Assembly (NCBI GenBank): GCA_021793535.1
Contig: JAJYSO010000003.1
Coordinates: 1 to 23,743, forward strand
Source of the DNA: Bacteroidota bacterium
GTDB taxonomy: Bacteria; Bacteroidota; Bacteroidia; Flavobacteriales; Flavobacteriaceae
DNA length: 23,743 bases
Direction: 5' to 3'
Both the position numbers and the translations under genes were made by a program. Positions within the stretch are counted from its first letter, which is position 1. The number at the start of each line of letters is the position of its first letter. This document shows, one piece after another, positions 14,595 through 23,476 of this stretch. The notes under the pieces were generated by a model. It ran no database searches and was not told the origin of the DNA. It saw only the letters and a list, made by a program, of their open reading frames with translations.

Positions 14595-15446
14595 ATGCCA
14601 GAGCTTACTAAACTAAAAGATTTTGCTACTCAAGTCCGTCGCGACATCTTACGGCAAACGCATCATGTCAATTCGGGGCACCCAGGAGGCTCTTTGGGCT
14701 GTACGGAGTTCTTCGTTGCCCTCTATCAGGAAATAATGGATTACCACACCGATTTCTCTATGGACGGAAAAAATGAGGATTTGTTTTTCTTATCCAACGG
14801 ACATATTTCCCCTGTCTTCTATAGCGTATTGGCCCGTAGCGGATTTTTTCCTGTCGAAGAGCTGGCAACGTTTAGAAAAATCAATTCAAGACTTCAAGGT
14901 CACCCTACCACCCATGAAGGCCTTCCGGGTATCCGTGTAGCCTCTGGATCTTTAGGACAAGGTCTATCGGTGGCATTGGGAGCCGCGCAAACCAAAAAAC
15001 TGAATGGGGACCAACATTTGGTATATACACTTCACGGAGACGGAGAGCTGGAAGAAGGCCAAAATTGGGAGGCCATTCTATATGCGGCAGGGAACAACAT
15101 CGATAATATCATTGCCACTATTGACTATAACAAAAAGCAAATCGATGGCTCCACAGACGACGTTCTGCCTCTTGGAAACCTGAGAAAGAAATTTGAAGCC
15201 TTTGATTGGGAAGTTCTGGAAATTGAAGATGGAAATAACATAGAACAGGTCATTGACGGACTAAAAGAAGCTAAAGCACGTACAGGAAAAGGAAAACCCA
15301 TTTGTATTTTAATGCATACAGAAATGGGGAACGGCGTTGATTTTATGATGGGAACTCACGAATGGCATGGTAAAGCACCCAATGACGAGCAGTTGGAAAA
15401 GGCTCTGGCACAAAACCCGGAAACATTAGGCGATTATCCACTATAA
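14595..15446 (+). CDS. Transketolase, N-terminal (ThDP-binding) subunit
   Basis: This is one half of a transketolase, which moves two-carbon units between sugar phosphates in the pentose phosphate pathway. The 283 residues include NSGHPGGSLGCTEFF (about 26-40), GHPTTHEGLPGIRVASGSLGQGLSVALGAA, and the ThDP/Mg motif HGDGELEEGQNWEAILYA followed by DYNKKQIDG. The ATG at 14595 is preferred. An in-frame TTG at 14571 would add eight residues but lies inside the predicted promoter element. The C-terminal half is encoded by the next gene, 50 bp downstream. Split transketolases are known in archaea and in various bacteria, including many Bacteroidota, so this is not a frameshift artefact: both chains start and stop at natural domain ends. 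Confidence 0.93.
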   Translation: MPELTKLKDFATQVRRDILRQTHHVNSGHPGGSLGCTEFFVALYQEIMDYHTDFSMDGKNEDLFFLSNGHISPVFYSVLARSGFFPVEELATFRKINSRLQGHPTTHEGLPGIRVASGSLGQGLSVALGAAQTKKLNGDQHLVYTLHGDGELEEGQNWEAILYAAGNNIDNIIATIDYNKKQIDGSTDDVLPLGNLRKKFEAFDWEVLEIEDGNNIEQVIDGLKEAKARTGKGKPICILMHTEMGNGVDFMMGTHEWHGKAPNDEQLEKALAQNPETLGDYPL

Positions 15447-15496
15447 ATAAGAATAAAATTTGACCCCCTTTTCAATAAAATAAGAAATAAAATCTC

Positions 15497-16447
15497 ATGA
15501 AATATACTAACTCCGGAAACATCGATACACGTTCAGGTTTTGGAGCAGGACTCACCCAGCTGGGTAAGACCCACAAAGATGTGGTCGCTTTATGTGCAGA
15601 CTTAACAGGTTCACTCAAGATGACCGATTTTAAGAACAACCATCCCGAGCGCTTTTTCCAGGTAGGCATCGCCGAGGCGAATATGATAGGACTTGCGGCA
15701 GGGATGACAATTGGTGGAAAAATTCCCTTTGCAGGAACTTTTGCCAATTTCGCTACCGGCAGAGTCTATGATCAAATCCGGCAAAGCGTAGCTTACTCCG
15801 GTAAAAATGTAAAGATCTGTGCTTCTCATGCAGGGATTACCTTAGGCGAAGATGGAGCGACGCACCAGATCTTGGAAGATATAGGGCTGATGAAAATGCT
15901 TCCCGGAATGACCGTAATCAATCCTTGTGATTATAATCAAACCAAAGCCGCAACTTTAGCGATTGCCGATTATCAAGGTCCTGTATATTTACGATTTGGA
16001 CGCCCTAAAGTGCCCAACTTCACTCCTGAAAACCAAGTCTTTGAAATTGGAAAGGCACTTCAACTCACTCAGGGAAAAGAGGTCACTATCATTGCAACAG
16101 GACACTTGGTTTGGGAAGCCCTGTTAGCCGCAGAGGAATTGGAAAAGAAAGGTCTTTCCGCTGAAGTGATCAATATCCATACGATTAAGCCTATCGATAA
16201 AGAGGCCATTATTGCCTCGGTTAAAAAGACAGGCTGTGTGGTCACAGCTGAAGAACACAATTATCTTGGAGGATTGGGAGAAAGTGTAGCGCGAACCTTG
16301 GCAGAAAATTATCCGGCTCCTCAAGAATTTGTAGCTACTCAAGATACCTTTGGAGAAAGTGGAACACCCGCAGAACTCATGGAAAAATATGGATTGAACG
16401 CCCGCTCAATTGTTACAAAAGCAGAGAAAGCCATCAAAAGAAAGTAA
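15497..16447 (+). CDS. Transketolase, C-terminal (pyrimidine-binding) subunit
   Basis: This is the partner of the preceding gene. The 316 residues hold the pyrimidine (PYR) domain and the C-terminal transketolase domain. Visible motifs are TRSGFGAGLTQLG, ALCADLTGSLK, the FFQVGIAEANMIGLAAGM segment with the catalytic glutamate that activates ThDP (in GIAEAN, near residue 59), FANFATGRVYDQIRQSVAY, and HAGITLGEDGATHQILEDIG. The C-terminal domain follows with EVTIIATGHLVWEAL and HNYLGGLGE. It must pair with the N-terminal subunit to form an active site. A clear terminator follows. Deoxyxylulose-phosphate synthase is a related alternative but is a single chain of about 600 residues, so the split-transketolase call is better. 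Confidence 0.93.
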   Translation: MKYTNSGNIDTRSGFGAGLTQLGKTHKDVVALCADLTGSLKMTDFKNNHPERFFQVGIAEANMIGLAAGMTIGGKIPFAGTFANFATGRVYDQIRQSVAYSGKNVKICASHAGITLGEDGATHQILEDIGLMKMLPGMTVINPCDYNQTKAATLAIADYQGPVYLRFGRPKVPNFTPENQVFEIGKALQLTQGKEVTIIATGHLVWEALLAAEELEKKGLSAEVINIHTIKPIDKEAIIASVKKTGCVVTAEEHNYLGGLGESVARTLAENYPAPQEFVATQDTFGESGTPAELMEKYGLNARSIVTKAEKAIKRK

Positions 16448-16475
16448 AATATTTCCTTTAGTGTAATCCCCTAAT

Positions 16476-16502
16476 ACCACCTTCATTTGAGGTGGTTTTT
16501 TT
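16476..16502 (+). terminator. Rho-independent terminator after the split transketolase genes
   Basis: ACCACCT pairs with AGGTGGT around a seven-base loop and is followed by an uninterrupted T-run (16496-16502). The stem is short but GC-rich. Confidence 0.85.
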
Positions 16503-16582
16503 ATGGAGTAATGCTTGCACTCATTGAAAATCATCACGCAGTTTGTCTTCCTTTTTTGGGGGAGCTAAAGCTTCTTAAACGC

Positions 16583-16616
16583 TTGCCTTATAATCACCTT
16601 GTTTTTATTATATTTG
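16583..16616 (+). promoter_or_regulatory. Promoter of the S9 peptidase-prpBCD unit
   Basis: TTG at 16583-16585 is followed after 23 bp by TATATTTG at 16609-16616, an exact -7 box with spacing at the upper end of the usual range. Transcription from about 16622 would leave a leader of around 45 nt. The rest of the 218-bp gap (16448-16665) holds only the preceding terminator; I see no clear operator. Confidence 0.6.
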
Positions 16617-16665
16617 GGTGCAACTAGAGCCCGTAAAGTTGATTTAAAATTTAAACACTCTCTCC

Positions 16666-19542
16666 ATGAATACTATGAAATCGTATTTTTTGTTCTTTTT
16701 TTTAATCCCCTTAGTCTCGCTGGGACAGAAGAAACCTTTAGACCACTCAGTTTACGACAGTTGGCAACATATCGGTGAAAAAGTCTTATCGCAGGATGGG
16801 AATTGGGTGTTCTATACGATTCTTCCTCAGGAAGGAGACGGTACACTAATTGTCCAGTCTACTGCAAATGCCAAGGACCGGCAACAAATTGCAAGAGGGT
16901 ATCAAGCCAAATTCACTCCTGATAGTCAACACCTTATTTTTAAAATTAAACCGGAGTATCAAAAAACCCGTCAAGCCAAAATCAACAAGAAGGCCAAAGA
17001 TGATATGCCAAAAGACTCTTTGGGGATTTTAAATCTCTCTACCGGTAATTTGGTTACCATAGAACGCATTGAATCCTATCAAATCCCTAAAGAAGAATCA
17101 GCCTGGATAAGTTTTAAAGCCTATCCCCACAAAGCAGCTTCTACCAACAAAACAGTTAAAAAATTAGAAAACCGCATTGATTCTTTAAAAAATGTCATTC
17201 AACAACTAAAGGGGGAAAACAGTCCGTCGAAAGAGGAGGAATCGCTTGTCGATCAAAAGGATAAAACTTCACTCAAAGGGGCAGAATTGGTCCTCTATAA
17301 CCTCCAAAACAATAAGCAAATTTCCTTTTCCGAAGTAGGTGATTACAAAATAGCAGACAAGGGGAACCGCGCAGCTTTGGTTAAATATCACCTTTCTCCC
17401 GACAGTATCCGCAACAGCGCTGTACTCTTGATCAACCTCTCCAAGCAACGTACCGATACGCTTTTAAAAAACATCAATCAAGCCAAGAACTTTGCTTTTA
17501 ACAAGGAAGCCAACCGGTTAGCCTTTATTGCTGAAAGTGGTGATGCGTCCAAAGTTAAACCCAAAATTTTTGACCTTTACCTCTATAATGAAGCCGAAGA
17601 TGCCGTAGCACAAATTGCAAACTCCTCCCATCAAGAAATTCCCGATGGATACAGTGTCAGTGAATTCGGCAAGATAGATTTTAGTGAAAACGGTCAAAAG
17701 GTGTTCTTTGGAACTGCTCCTATACCAGCTGATAAAGACACTTCACTGGTTGATATTGATCTGGTCAAAATCGATATCTGGAATTATAAAGATGACTATT
17801 TGCAGCCCTATCAGTTAAAAAACCTCAAAAGAGAAAAAGAGCGTAACTATTTGGCATATTATGATCTGCAAACAAAAAAAATTCATCAATTAGGAACCGA
17901 AGGATTACCTCGGATCCAAACAATGGATGAAGGAAATAGTCAATATGCTATAGGTATAACAGATACCAACCGAAGGATCGCTTCACAATGGGCAGGAAAA
18001 ACTTTAAAAGATATCTATCTTCTGGATACAGAAAAGAAAAGCTCGCACCTCGTTCAGAAAAACTTCGACGGTTACATCTACCCCTCTCCAAAGGGGCACT
18101 ACATTTTGTTCTATGACAATAAGCACAAAGCGTACTTTACTTATGACAACAAAGAACAAACCTATCAAAACATAACAGAAAAAATCAAAGTCCCTCTATA
18201 CGACGAACTCAATGATATTCCAACAGACCCTCGCCCCTACGGCGTGATGGGATGGCTTGCGGATGATGAGGCATTATTCATTTACGATCGTTATGATGTT
18301 TGGAAAGTAGATCCCAAGGGTAAGAAAAGCCCAAAATTGATGACCCCTAATGGAAGAGAAAGTCGAGTGAGTTACCGCTACAAGCAAACCGATCCAGAGC
18401 AGCGGTACCTCCGCAAAGATCAGCTCCTTGTCTTTCAGCTTTTCAATGACCAAACCAAAGCTGCCGAGTTGGCAGAAACTAAACTGGGTAAAAGCTTTAA
18501 ATTTAAAAGTATCAGCGGTGGAGATGTTGCCTTCAGCTCGCGTATAGGGGCGTCTAAGGATGGGAAAGAACTTCTCTATACCAAAGAAAGTTACATTAAA
18601 TCTCCCGATCTATATCTCTATAGGTCAGGAAGAGAAGAAAAATTATCTGCACTCAATCCCCAACAAGAACAATACAATTGGGGAACTGCAGAACTGTTTA
18701 ATTGGACCACCTATAGTGGAAAAGCATCCACCGGAGTCCTATACAAGCCAGAAAACTTTGATCCCGAAAAGAAATATCCGGTCATCCTCTATTTCTATGA
18801 GAGACGTTCAAACAGTCTACACGAATACATTCCCCCAGAGCCTACGCGTAGCAGGCTGAACATCTCTTTATTTGTCAGCCAAGGCTATTTGGTTTTTGAG
18901 CCGGACATCGCCTATGACATCGGACACCCAGGGCCGTCAGCTTATGATTATATCGTTAGCGGAGCTGAAGCACTGGCAAAAGAAAAATGGGTAGACGCAA
19001 AAAACATGGGCATCCAGGGCCAAAGCTGGGGGGGCTATCAAGTGGCCTACCTCATTACCCAAACCGATCTGTTCAAGGCAGCTTGGGCAGGAGCTCCTGT
19101 GGTAAATATGTTTAGCGCCTATGGAGGAATCCGCTGGGGCACTGGTCTTAACAGACAATTCCAATACGAAAAAACGCAAAGCCGAATTGGCGCTACCATC
19201 TGGGAAAAACCAGAGCTTTATATCGAAAATTCGCCTCTTTTCGAACTTCCCAAGGTCCATACCCCAGTGGTGATTATGCATAATGACCAAGATGGAGCCG
19301 TTCCTTGGTATCAGGGAATAGAAATGTTTACTGCACTTCGGCGTTTAGGAAAGCCCGTATGGTTTTTAAACTATAATGGTGAAGATCATAATCTGATTCA
19401 ACGAAAAAATAAAAAAGACATTCAAATTCGAGAACTCCAGTTTTTTGATTATCTTTTAAAAGGTAAAAAACCGGCCAAATGGATTTCGGAAGGTGTGCCG
19501 GCCACAGAAAAAGGAATTGATTGGGGACTGGAAGTTAATTAA
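16666..19542 (+). CDS. Secreted S9 family (prolyl oligopeptidase-type) peptidase
   Basis: This is a 958-residue exported serine peptidase. It begins with a signal peptide (MNTMKSYFLFFFLIPLVSLG-Q; an alternative ATG at 16675 gives the same peptide three residues shorter). A long N-terminal part (about 30-660) of WD-like beta-propeller strands follows, including a Lys/Glu-rich probable coiled insertion around 160-195. The alpha/beta hydrolase domain (about 690-940) has the catalytic triad S787 in GQSWGGY, D876 in QDGAVPW and H908 in EDHN. S9 enzymes cut peptides, often after proline or at dipeptidyl ends, after the propeller filters substrates by size. It sits only 11 bp before prpB, so it is probably co-transcribed with the methylcitrate genes. 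The length exceeds the usual 700-800 residues of DPP4-like members. Exact specificity is unknown. Confidence 0.9.
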   Translation: MNTMKSYFLFFFLIPLVSLGQKKPLDHSVYDSWQHIGEKVLSQDGNWVFYTILPQEGDGTLIVQSTANAKDRQQIARGYQAKFTPDSQHLIFKIKPEYQKTRQAKINKKAKDDMPKDSLGILNLSTGNLVTIERIESYQIPKEESAWISFKAYPHKAASTNKTVKKLENRIDSLKNVIQQLKGENSPSKEEESLVDQKDKTSLKGAELVLYNLQNNKQISFSEVGDYKIADKGNRAALVKYHLSPDSIRNSAVLLINLSKQRTDTLLKNINQAKNFAFNKEANRLAFIAESGDASKVKPKIFDLYLYNEAEDAVAQIANSSHQEIPDGYSVSEFGKIDFSENGQKVFFGTAPIPADKDTSLVDIDLVKIDIWNYKDDYLQPYQLKNLKREKERNYLAYYDLQTKKIHQLGTEGLPRIQTMDEGNSQYAIGITDTNRRIASQWAGKTLKDIYLLDTEKKSSHLVQKNFDGYIYPSPKGHYILFYDNKHKAYFTYDNKEQTYQNITEKIKVPLYDELNDIPTDPRPYGVMGWLADDEALFIYDRYDVWKVDPKGKKSPKLMTPNGRESRVSYRYKQTDPEQRYLRKDQLLVFQLFNDQTKAAELAETKLGKSFKFKSISGGDVAFSSRIGASKDGKELLYTKESYIKSPDLYLYRSGREEKLSALNPQQEQYNWGTAELFNWTTYSGKASTGVLYKPENFDPEKKYPVILYFYERRSNSLHEYIPPEPTRSRLNISLFVSQGYLVFEPDIAYDIGHPGPSAYDYIVSGAEALAKEKWVDAKNMGIQGQSWGGYQVAYLITQTDLFKAAWAGAPVVNMFSAYGGIRWGTGLNRQFQYEKTQSRIGATIWEKPELYIENSPLFELPKVHTPVVIMHNDQDGAVPWYQGIEMFTALRRLGKPVWFLNYNGEDHNLIQRKNKKDIQIRELQFFDYLLKGKKPAKWISEGVPATEKGIDWGLEVN

Positions 19543-19553
19543 TCATAAAGTTT

Positions 19554-20438
19554 ATGCATAGGAGCAATCCATCAGCGGGCTACAGGTTTCGAGCAGCGCT
19601 AAAGAAAGAAAAACCACTCCAGATTGTCGGAGCCACTACGGCTAATCATGCGTTGTTGGCTGAACAAGCAGGTTTCAATGCCCTTTATCTTTCAGGTGGA
19701 GGGGTAGCCGCCGGATCCTTGGGCGTTCCCGATTTGGGTATTACCAATTTAGAAGACATCCTCATCGATATCCGCAGAATAACAAATGTCACTGACCTCC
19801 CCCTATTGGTGGATGTGGACACCGGTTTTGGACCTTCTGCTTTCAATATTGCTCGGACGGTCAAAGAACTCATCCGAAATGGAGCGGCGGCTCTTCACAT
19901 GGAAGATCAGGTGGGGGCCAAACGATGCGGTCATCGCCCCAATAAAGAACTGGTCAGTAAATCGGAGATGATGGATCGGCTAAAAGCCGCAACGGATGCC
20001 AGAACCGATGAACATTTCGTAATTGGTGCCCGCACAGATGCTTTTGCCAATGAAGGACTCCAAGGGGCCCTCGATCGTGCCGTAGCCTATAAAGAAGCAG
20101 GCGCCGATTTTATCTTTGCAGAGGCCGTCCCAGATTTAAGTGCTTACCAAAAGTTTGTCGATCAAACGGGAATCCCGGTCTTAGCGAATATCACTGAATT
20201 TGGTCAAATAGACCTGTATACGGTAGAGGAATTAAAAAAAGCTGGAGTGGAGCTTATTCTTTACCCCTTGTCGGCTTTCAGAGCGGCAAATAAAGCGGCA
20301 CAAAATGTATACGAACACATCCGACAGGACGGAACCCAAAAAGAAGTCTTGCATACGATGCAAACACGTGACGAATTATACAAGAGTATCGGATATTACG
20401 AATACGAAAGGAAGTTGGACCATTTATATAAAGCATAG
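19554..20438 (+). CDS. prpB: 2-methylisocitrate lyase
   Basis: PrpB splits 2-methylisocitrate into pyruvate and succinate, the last step of the methylcitrate cycle for propionyl-CoA oxidation. The 294-residue protein is an ICL/PEP mutase family barrel. Visible features are LSGGGVAAGSLGVPDLG, the metal-binding DVDTGFG (about 87-93), HMEDQ, and the family active-site motif KRCGHR with C125 as the catalytic cysteine. GARTDA and NITEFG follow later. The length matches the E. coli enzyme (296). It lies directly after the S9 peptidase and three bases before prpC. The lyase assignment over isocitrate lyase is supported by the small size, KRCGH with R in place of the longer isocitrate lyase insert, and the neighbours. 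Confidence 0.95.
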   Translation: MHRSNPSAGYRFRAALKKEKPLQIVGATTANHALLAEQAGFNALYLSGGGVAAGSLGVPDLGITNLEDILIDIRRITNVTDLPLLVDVDTGFGPSAFNIARTVKELIRNGAAALHMEDQVGAKRCGHRPNKELVSKSEMMDRLKAATDARTDEHFVIGARTDAFANEGLQGALDRAVAYKEAGADFIFAEAVPDLSAYQKFVDQTGIPVLANITEFGQIDLYTVEELKKAGVELILYPLSAFRAANKAAQNVYEHIRQDGTQKEVLHTMQTRDELYKSIGYYEYERKLDHLYKA

Positions 20439-20441
20439 CTT

Positions 20442-21590
20442 ATGTCAGAGGAGATAAAATTCAAACCCAAAAAAAGCGTGGCTCTTTCTGGAGTGACCGC
20501 TGGGAATACTGCTTTAGCCACCGTGGGAAAAAGCGGAAACGACTTGCATTACCGAGGATATGACATCCTTGATTTAGCAGAGAAAGTACAATTTGAAGAA
20601 GTTGCTCATCTTCTTATCTATGGAAAACTCCCTACAGCTTCACAACTGGATGCCTATAAAGCCAAATTAAAATCTTACCGAGGGCTTCCTCAACCGCTAA
20701 AAGAAGTGCTCAAACAGATTCCTGGAGCAGCGCACCCCATGGATGTGCTGCGCACAAGTACATCTGTGCTCGGCACCTTATTCCCGGAAAAATCAGATCA
20801 TAATATTGCCGGGGCAAAGGATATTGCCGATAAGCTAATTGCCTCTTTCGCCTCAGTACTACTTTATTGGTATCATTATTCACACAACGGAAAAGAGATT
20901 GTGGTAGAAACAGATGATGACTCCATAGGCGGTCATTTTCTGCACCTTTTACACGGCAAAAAACCAGAGTTTTCTTGGGTTAAAGCCATGAACACCTCTC
21001 TTAACCTCTATGCAGAACACGAATTCAATGCTTCGACGTTTACCAGTCGAGTTATCGCCGGTACAGGATCTGATCTCTACTCGGCAATATCGGGAGCTAT
21101 TGGAGCCCTTAGAGGAGCCAAACACGGAGGAGCCAACGAAGTGGCATTTACCATACAAAGCCGATATGGTTCTGTTGGTGAGGCAGAGAAAGACATCAAG
21201 GAGCGCGTGGCAAATAAAGAAATTATCATTGGTTTTGGTCATCCGGTTTACACCCTTTCAGATCCCAGAAATGTCATCATCAAAAAGGTGGCAAAAAGCC
21301 TATCTGAAGAAGCTGAGGATCTTTTGCTCTTCAACATAGCCGAACGCATCGAAACAGTAATGTGGCAAGAGAAAAAAATGTTCCCAAACCTAGATTGGTT
21401 CTCAGCCGTCTCATATCACCGAATGGGGATTCCTACTTTAATGTTTACACCGCTCTTTGTCATTGCACGAACTACGGGATGGAGCGCTCATGTCATGGAG
21501 CAACGCCAAGACGGCAAAATCATCAGGCCCAGCGCCCACTACATTGGTCCAGAAAATCGAGAATTCATTCCCATAAGCAAAAGAAAATAA
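20442..21590 (+). CDS. prpC: 2-methylcitrate synthase
   Basis: PrpC condenses propionyl-CoA with oxaloacetate to give 2-methylcitrate. The 382-residue citrate synthase fold protein has the catalytic residues H228 (in KHGGANE), H267 (in GFGHPVY) and D318 (in LDWFSA). The N-terminal GNTALATVG and LHYRGYDI motifs are typical of PrpC-type, short citrate synthases. The location between prpB and prpD makes the methylcitrate role much more likely than the citrate cycle role, although such enzymes can also use acetyl-CoA. It is three bases from prpB and 25 bp from prpD. Confidence 0.94.
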   Translation: MSEEIKFKPKKSVALSGVTAGNTALATVGKSGNDLHYRGYDILDLAEKVQFEEVAHLLIYGKLPTASQLDAYKAKLKSYRGLPQPLKEVLKQIPGAAHPMDVLRTSTSVLGTLFPEKSDHNIAGAKDIADKLIASFASVLLYWYHYSHNGKEIVVETDDDSIGGHFLHLLHGKKPEFSWVKAMNTSLNLYAEHEFNASTFTSRVIAGTGSDLYSAISGAIGALRGAKHGGANEVAFTIQSRYGSVGEAEKDIKERVANKEIIIGFGHPVYTLSDPRNVIIKKVAKSLSEEAEDLLLFNIAERIETVMWQEKKMFPNLDWFSAVSYHRMGIPTLMFTPLFVIARTTGWSAHVMEQRQDGKIIRPSAHYIGPENREFIPISKRK

Positions 21591-21615
21591 TAATATTCCT
21601 TATAAAATTCTACCT

Positions 21616-23067
21616 ATGGATAACCTTAAATCTGCTCAAAGGCCTCAACCGGATCAAGTCCTTCAAGACATTGCCGATTACGTGCTGGACTATAAAATTA
21701 AAAGCAGTCTCGCATGGGAAACAGCCCAGTATGATCTTTTGGATACGATTGGCTGTGGTTTGGAGGCCCTTACCTACCCAGCCTGTAGAAAACTCATGGG
21801 CCCTGTTGTCAAAGGAACCTTTGTGCCAAATGGAGCCAAAGTGCCTGGCACACAATTCCAATTGGATCCCATTCAAGCGGCTTTTAATATTGGCTGTATG
21901 AACAGGTGGCTAGACTTCAACGATACCTTCCTAGCTGCCGAATGGGGGCATCCTTCCGATAACTTGGGAAGCATATTGGCTGTGGCTGATTGGGTCTCTA
22001 GAACCCATATCGCAGAAGGGAAAAAGCCTTTAAAAATGAAGAAGGTATTGGAAGCACTCATTAAAGCCTTAGAAATTCAAGGCTGTCTCGCTCTTGAAAA
22101 TTCTTTCAACGCTGTCGGCCTAGACCATGTCATTCTGGTCAAGATAGCCTCTACCGCCGTGGCAGCTGAACTGCTCGGGCTGGAAAGAGCAGAAATCATC
22201 AATGCCTTGAGCTTAGCCTTTGTAGACGGGCAATCTTTACGAACTTATCGGCACGCACCCAACACGGGAAGTAGAAAATCTTGGGCAGCAGGAGACGCCA
22301 CGGCGCGAGCGGTGCGCTTAGCCCTGATGGCAAAAACAGGAGAAATGGGTTATCCATCTGCCTTGACAGCACCCACGTGGGGCTTCTACGACGTCTGCTT
22401 TAAAGGAAAAGCGTTTCAGTTCCAAAGACCCTATTCCAGCTATGTTATGGAAAATATCCTTTTTAAAGTTTCGTTTCCTGCCGAGTTTCATGCACAAACA
22501 GCTGTCGAAGCTGCAATGACACTCCACCAAACCTTAAAAAGTAAAAATAAGACTGTGGAGGACATTGCTAACATACAGATTCGAACTCATGAAGCAGCTC
22601 TTCGCATCATCGATAAAACAGGTCCGCTTAACAATCCAGCAGACCGCGACCATTGTCTTCAATATATGATTGCTATACCCTTACTTTTTGGCCGCCTCAC
22701 GGCAGCAGATTACGAGAATGAGATCGCCAAAGACCCCAGAATTGACATTTTGCGCAACAAAATGGTCACCCAAGAAGACAAGCAGTTTACAAAAGACTAT
22801 CACAATCCTGATAAGCGCTCAATCGCCAATGGGTTGACCATCGTATTTAAAGACGGCTCACAAGTCGAAGAGGTGGTCGTAGAATATCCCATTGGCCACA
22901 AACGAAGACGCCAAGAAGGCTTTCCAAAATTAATCGAGAAATTCAGAGTAAACTTAAACCGCATCTTTCCAGTTAAACAGCAAGAGCTCATTTTAAAGGA
23001 GACCTTGGAATACGATCGACTTGTCAATATGGATGTCAACAAATTTATGGATCTCTTTGTCATCTAA
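21616..23067 (+). CDS. prpD: 2-methylcitrate dehydratase (MmgE/PrpD family)
   Basis: PrpD dehydrates 2-methylcitrate to 2-methyl-cis-aconitate; an aconitase then rehydrates it to 2-methylisocitrate. The 483 residues match the E. coli enzyme in length (483). Family features visible include DLLDTIGCGLEAL, RWLDFNDTFLAAEWGHPSDNLG (about 96-117; the WLDFND and GHPSDN segments are characteristic), SLAFVDGQSLRTYRHAPNTGSRKSWAAGDATARAV, and FPAEFHAQTAVEAA. It is an iron-sulfur-free dehydratase. No aconitase, AcnD or PrpF is seen here, so the hydration step would come from a gene outside the window. It follows prpC in the same operon. Confidence 0.95.
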   Translation: MDNLKSAQRPQPDQVLQDIADYVLDYKIKSSLAWETAQYDLLDTIGCGLEALTYPACRKLMGPVVKGTFVPNGAKVPGTQFQLDPIQAAFNIGCMNRWLDFNDTFLAAEWGHPSDNLGSILAVADWVSRTHIAEGKKPLKMKKVLEALIKALEIQGCLALENSFNAVGLDHVILVKIASTAVAAELLGLERAEIINALSLAFVDGQSLRTYRHAPNTGSRKSWAAGDATARAVRLALMAKTGEMGYPSALTAPTWGFYDVCFKGKAFQFQRPYSSYVMENILFKVSFPAEFHAQTAVEAAMTLHQTLKSKNKTVEDIANIQIRTHEAALRIIDKTGPLNNPADRDHCLQYMIAIPLLFGRLTAADYENEIAKDPRIDILRNKMVTQEDKQFTKDYHNPDKRSIANGLTIVFKDGSQVEEVVVEYPIGHKRRRQEGFPKLIEKFRVNLNRIFPVKQQELILKETLEYDRLVNMDVNKFMDLFVI

Positions 23068-23132
23068 ACTACATTACCCTCATCAGAATCAAGGTAAACA
23101 TCATCAAAATTAACAAGATAAATCAAGTACAG

Positions 23133-23456
23133 ATGAGCAACAAAACTTTAGCCATGTTAGCCTATGTTACCATTTTTGGATGGCTGATTGCCTTCCTCGT
23201 AAAAAGACAGGAAACCGATGCCTTCCGCCGGTATCACCTCAAACAAGGATTTGGCCTTTTCTTAACCGGACTCATTCTTAATCTTGGGGCAAGCATGCTC
23301 ATGCAAGTTTCATCATCCTTTAATTTTACTGGAAACCTTGCTGGCTTATCGATTCTAATCCTATCGGTTATCGGTATCATTACAGCTTCAAGGATGCAAG
23401 AGAAACCCCTCCCCATCATCGGAGGATTATTTGAAAACAGTTTTAATTTTCTATGA
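23133..23456 (+). CDS. Small membrane protein, DUF4870/Tic20-like
   Basis: This 107-residue protein has three hydrophobic segments (about 5-22, 41-61 and 67-84). The polar link between the first two, with R-R-Y-H-L-K-Q-G-F-G, resembles the conserved H-x-x-Q pattern of DUF4870 and related short Tic20-like proteins. The final segment ends in KPLPIIGGLFENSFNFL. The function of this group in bacteria is not established. It is 65 bp after prpD on the same strand and converges with the ABC transporter gene 20 bp further on. No terminator is visible between them. It may be a tail gene of the prp unit or independently expressed. Assignment is to a family only. Confidence 0.65.
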   Translation: MSNKTLAMLAYVTIFGWLIAFLVKRQETDAFRRYHLKQGFGLFLTGLILNLGASMLMQVSSSFNFTGNLAGLSILILSVIGIITASRMQEKPLPIIGGLFENSFNFL

Positions 23457-23476
23457 TATTTTTTTCGGTACCGGAT

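Noticed and set aside
18937..19290. A 117-codon minus-strand frame inside the S9 peptidase
   Set aside because: It overlaps the catalytic domain of a clear gene and looks like an antisense shadow.
21362..21901. A 179-codon + strand frame spanning the prpC-prpD junction
   Set aside because: It overlaps conserved parts of both genes in another frame, including the prpC catalytic region, and its composition is not protein-like.
23467..23474. CGGTACCG palindrome between the convergent genes
   Set aside because: An eight-base palindrome with no loop and T residues on the wrong side is not a terminator for either gene.
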